A stretch of 34,389 nucleotides of DNA from DASXMX01 sp035483795 (GTDB lineage Bacteria; Planctomycetota; Phycisphaerae; Tepidisphaerales; Tepidisphaeraceae). The notes under the pieces were generated by a model. It was not told where the DNA came from. It saw only the letters and a program-made list of their open reading frames with translations, and made no database searches. Of this stretch, positions 32,068-34,389 are shown one piece after another (position 1 is the first letter of the stretch; every line of letters starts with the position of its first letter). A program made the position numbers and the translations under genes. The stretch spans positions 1-34,389 of the forward strand of contig DATHPP010000198.1 in assembly GCA_035483795.1 (NCBI GenBank), written 5' to 3'.

Positions 32068-33252
32068 TTGAACGACTTGAGCAAGAACATCGCCATTCTG
32101 GGTTCGACGGGGTCGATCGGGTGCAATGCGCTGGAGGTGATTGAGAAGCTGGGGCCGCCGTACCGGGCGGTGGCGCTGAGTGCCCATTCCCAGGGGCAGA
32201 AGCTGATCGAGCAGGTGGAGCGGCACCGGCCGGCTGCGGTCGCCATCACGGACGATTCGGTCGACGATTCGGTGGCCCAGCAGATCGGGCGGCTGGGCGC
32301 GCGAGTTTATCGCGGAAGCGCCGCGATGGTTCAGCTCGCGACGCTGGCGGAGGTGGACATCGTCCTGGCCGCGGTCGTTGGGGCGGCGGGGCTGCCGGCG
32401 GTCCTCGCGGCAGTTCGAGCGGGCAAGACGCTGGCGCTAGCCAACAAGGAATCGCTGGTGGTCGCCGGCTCGCTGTTGATTCCCGAGGCCCGCCGTCGCG
32501 GTGTGAAAATCCTGCCCGTCGATTCCGAGCACTCGGCGGTCTTTCAGGCGATGCAGTGCGGAAAATCGGACGAAGTCAGGCGGATCATTCTCACCGCCAG
32601 CGGCGGACCCTTCCGCAACGCCACGCGCCAGCAGATGGAACGGGCGACGCTGGCCGACGCCCTCAACCATCCGACCTGGCGGATGGGCAATAAAATCACG
32701 ATCGACTCGGCGACGATGTTCAACAAGGCCCTGGAAATCATCGAAGCCTGCTGGCTGTTCGACGTCCCGCCGGACAAAGTTGAGGTGGTGATTCATCCGG
32801 AATCGGTGATTCATTCGATGGTGGAGTACGTGGACGGCTCGGTGATCGCGCAGCTCTCGCCTCCGGACATGCGGACGCCGATTCAATATGCCTTGACGTA
32901 CCCGCAGCGACAGGAGGGAGTGAGCCGCCGGCTGGACCTGACCGGCGGGTTCAAGCTGCACTTTGAGCCCCCGGACACGGAGCGATTTCCCGCACTCCGG
33001 CTGGCGTACGACGTAGCAACCCGAGGCGGCACGAGCGGCGCGGTATTGAACGCCGCCAACGAGGCGGCGGTCGCGGCGTTCGTGGCCGGGAATATCCCCT
33101 TTGGCGAGATTTCCAGGCTCGTCGAGCTTACAATCGCCGGACATTGCCTTCAGGCCGACCCCACGCTGGACGATCTGCTGAAGGCGGATCGGTGGGCGCG
33201 CCAAATGGTGGGGTCGCTGATCGCGGCCCAGTCCGCCGCCCTGGCCCATTGA
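32068..33252 (+). CDS. dxr: 1-deoxy-D-xylulose 5-phosphate reductoisomerase
   Basis: The second enzyme of the MEP isoprenoid pathway; it converts DXP to MEP using NADPH and a divalent metal. The 394-residue length is typical. Seen in order: the NADPH-binding ILGSTGSIG near the N-terminus, ALANKESLVVAG, DSEHSAVFQ, SGGPFR, NHPTWRMGNKITIDSATMFNKALEIIEA (metal and substrate site), and VIHPESVIHSMVEYVDGSVIAQLS. The start has no ATG: TTG at 32068 (or TTG 32077) begins MNDLSKNIAILG, with no clear Shine-Dalgarno. Twelve nt separate it from rseP, a linkage common in bacteria and probably one operon. Confidence 0.96.
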   Translation: MNDLSKNIAILGSTGSIGCNALEVIEKLGPPYRAVALSAHSQGQKLIEQVERHRPAAVAITDDSVDDSVAQQIGRLGARVYRGSAAMVQLATLAEVDIVLAAVVGAAGLPAVLAAVRAGKTLALANKESLVVAGSLLIPEARRRGVKILPVDSEHSAVFQAMQCGKSDEVRRIILTASGGPFRNATRQQMERATLADALNHPTWRMGNKITIDSATMFNKALEIIEACWLFDVPPDKVEVVIHPESVIHSMVEYVDGSVIAQLSPPDMRTPIQYALTYPQRQEGVSRRLDLTGGFKLHFEPPDTERFPALRLAYDVATRGGTSGAVLNAANEAAVAAFVAGNIPFGEISRLVELTIAGHCLQADPTLDDLLKADRWARQMVGSLIAAQSAALAH

Positions 33253-33264
33253 CGGAACCAACGC

Positions 33265-34389
33265 ATGCCGCTGTTCGCTTTTTCCCTTCCAACGTTTCAC
33301 AACGCACTGGTGGTAATTGGCCTGATCCTGGGGTTCGGCTTTGTGATCTTCTTTCACGAGCTGGGCCATTTTCTGGCGGCCAAGTGGGTGGGAATCAAGG
33401 TCGAGCAGTTTGCCGTCGGGTTCGGCCAGGCATTGATCTCGTGGCGGAAGGGGATCGGCTTCCGCTTGGGCAGCACACAGCGCGAGTACCGCCGGAAGCT
33501 CGAGGAATTTCTCGAGCAGAAATACAAGAACGATCCGCAGGTTCTGGAGCGATCCGGATTGGCCTACCAGCAGGCGATGTTCGCGGTCGAGAGGGAATCG
33601 GGCCTTGGGGAAACGGAATATCGTCTGAACTGGATCCCGCTGGGCGGCTACGTGAAGATGCTGGGCCAGGACGATCTCCGCCCCAACGCCGAGGCCGAGG
33701 ATCCTCGCAGCTACAACAGGAAGAGCATCGCTGCCCGCATGTTCGTCGTCTCGGCGGGCGTGGTCATGAACGTCATCCTGGCGGGCGTGGGATTCACCGC
33801 GCTGTTCATGTATGGGTTCAACGTCCCGCCGGCCTGGGTCGGGAGCGTCGCTTCCGATTCGCCGGCCGTGAATGCGGTCAAGATGGTGAACGGCCAGCGC
33901 GTTAGCGACCCGCTTCATCCCGGCGACCAGATTCTCCAATACCAGGGCAAGGCACAGGACGATTTCACCAAGATCGGACTGTACGTGGCGCTTTCAGCGC
34001 AGGACCAGGAGCAGACGATCAGGGTCCGGCATCCGGATGGGACGGAGGAAGATCTCCTGGTCACGCCTCAGCCCGATCCGATGAACAACGGCTTCCTGTC
34101 GATCGGCATCCGTCAACCCACGATGCTTCAGGGGCCCGACCCCAAGGATTTCGTCGGGGATGAATGGAAGAACATCGAAGCGCTGGAGCTGCCGGACGTG
34201 CAGGCGGTCAAGCCGGGCGAGACCGTCACGCAGATCAACGGGCAGGACATCGACTACAAGAAGGATTTCTGGAAGCTTCCTGCCGCGTTGCAGAATCCGA
34301 GGGGAATGCCGGTTGAGCTGACGGTGGTGGATGAGACCAGCAAGAAAGTTCGACACACGGTCGTCCATCCTCAGCTCGGAATGGAGTTC
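33265..34389 (+). CDS. rseP: RseP-like site-2 intramembrane metalloprotease (partial, runs off window)
   Basis: The first 375 residues of an M50 protease that cuts membrane-anchored anti-sigma factors or signal-peptide remnants within the bilayer. HExxH zinc motif H31-E-L-G-H35 lies in the first helix (FGFVIFFHELGHFLAAKW), and YRLNWIPLGGYVKMLG follows later. Next come the second hydrophobic segment (MFVVSAGVVMNVILAGVGFTALF, with NV near the metal site) and PDZ-like stretches (VGSVASDSPAVNAV, LHPGDQILQYQGK; a second PDZ around AVKPGETVTQING). Compared with E. coli RseP, the stretch between HExxH and the GGYVKM strand holds an extra ~60 charged residues (REYRRKLEEFLEQKYK...). No stop is reached by the window end at 34389, so the zinc-ligand Asp region is not seen. 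Confidence 0.94.
   Translation, partial: MPLFAFSLPTFHNALVVIGLILGFGFVIFFHELGHFLAAKWVGIKVEQFAVGFGQALISWRKGIGFRLGSTQREYRRKLEEFLEQKYKNDPQVLERSGLAYQQAMFAVERESGLGETEYRLNWIPLGGYVKMLGQDDLRPNAEAEDPRSYNRKSIAARMFVVSAGVVMNVILAGVGFTALFMYGFNVPPAWVGSVASDSPAVNAVKMVNGQRVSDPLHPGDQILQYQGKAQDDFTKIGLYVALSAQDQEQTIRVRHPDGTEEDLLVTPQPDPMNNGFLSIGIRQPTMLQGPDPKDFVGDEWKNIEALELPDVQAVKPGETVTQINGQDIDYKKDFWKLPAALQNPRGMPVELTVVDETSKKVRHTVVHPQLGMEF

Noticed and set aside
32437..33939. 500-codon minus-strand frame across dxr and rseP
   Set aside because: Runs antisense through two well-identified genes; no independent motif.

Overview
The window is high-GC bacterial DNA, most consistent with a planctomycete, probably the Phycisphaerae/Tepidisphaerales side of the phylum. 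This is inferred from gene content: a MoxR–DUF58–von Willebrand (vWA) cluster with a giant vWA/amidotransferase-like membrane protein, many NHL, HEAT and BNR scaffold proteins, an OGFr-like protein, and several short palindromic intergenic repeat families. No rRNA or other decisive marker is present, so the genus is not called.

Layout. 1-430: orphan HicB-like antitoxin gene behind a 66-bp dispersed repeat. 430-12200: a mostly minus-strand block. In transcription order it holds a Gln-rich three-helix membrane protein, an NHL-repeat lipoprotein, a 1045-aa double-vWA membrane protein, a MoxR ATPase, a GxxExxY nuclease-fold gene inside a perfect inverted-repeat cassette, a DUF58 protein and a BatA-like vWA protein. 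A plus-strand Uma2 nuclease-fold gene sits between the Gln-rich and NHL genes. MoxR, DUF58 and the vWA proteins are the usual partners of a chaperone-like AAA+/vWA envelope system. Nearly every junction in the block is filled by a different repeat family. 12300-15620: Dabb protein, two small hypothetical proteins, and mutL. 15616-16470: tRNA-Ala(GGC) and a lower-GC open frame with no clear start. 16570-19960: membrane metallophosphoesterase and a large orphan membrane protein. 20030-26000: DyP peroxidase, Asp-box (BNR) propeller protein with a CBM-like tail, and catalase-peroxidase KatG. 26310-30030: zinc-ribbon/L7-L12-like/NHL membrane protein, OGFr-like protein, PrxQ-like peroxiredoxin, HEAT-repeat lipoprotein. 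30120-34389: apolipoprotein N-acyltransferase (lnt), then dxr and the start of rseP, which is cut by the window edge.

How the genes fit together. Lnt, RseP, the two lipoproteins and the MoxR/vWA block all concern the cell envelope. DyP, KatG and the peroxiredoxin form a loose peroxide-defence neighbourhood. The best candidate for something undescribed is the 447-bp cassette at 3657-4103: perfect 33-bp terminal inverted repeats surrounding only a GxxExxY gene whose start codon lies inside the repeat. It sits between moxR and DUF58 without breaking either frame. The zinc-ribbon + L7/L12-like + membrane + NHL protein is the most unusual single protein.
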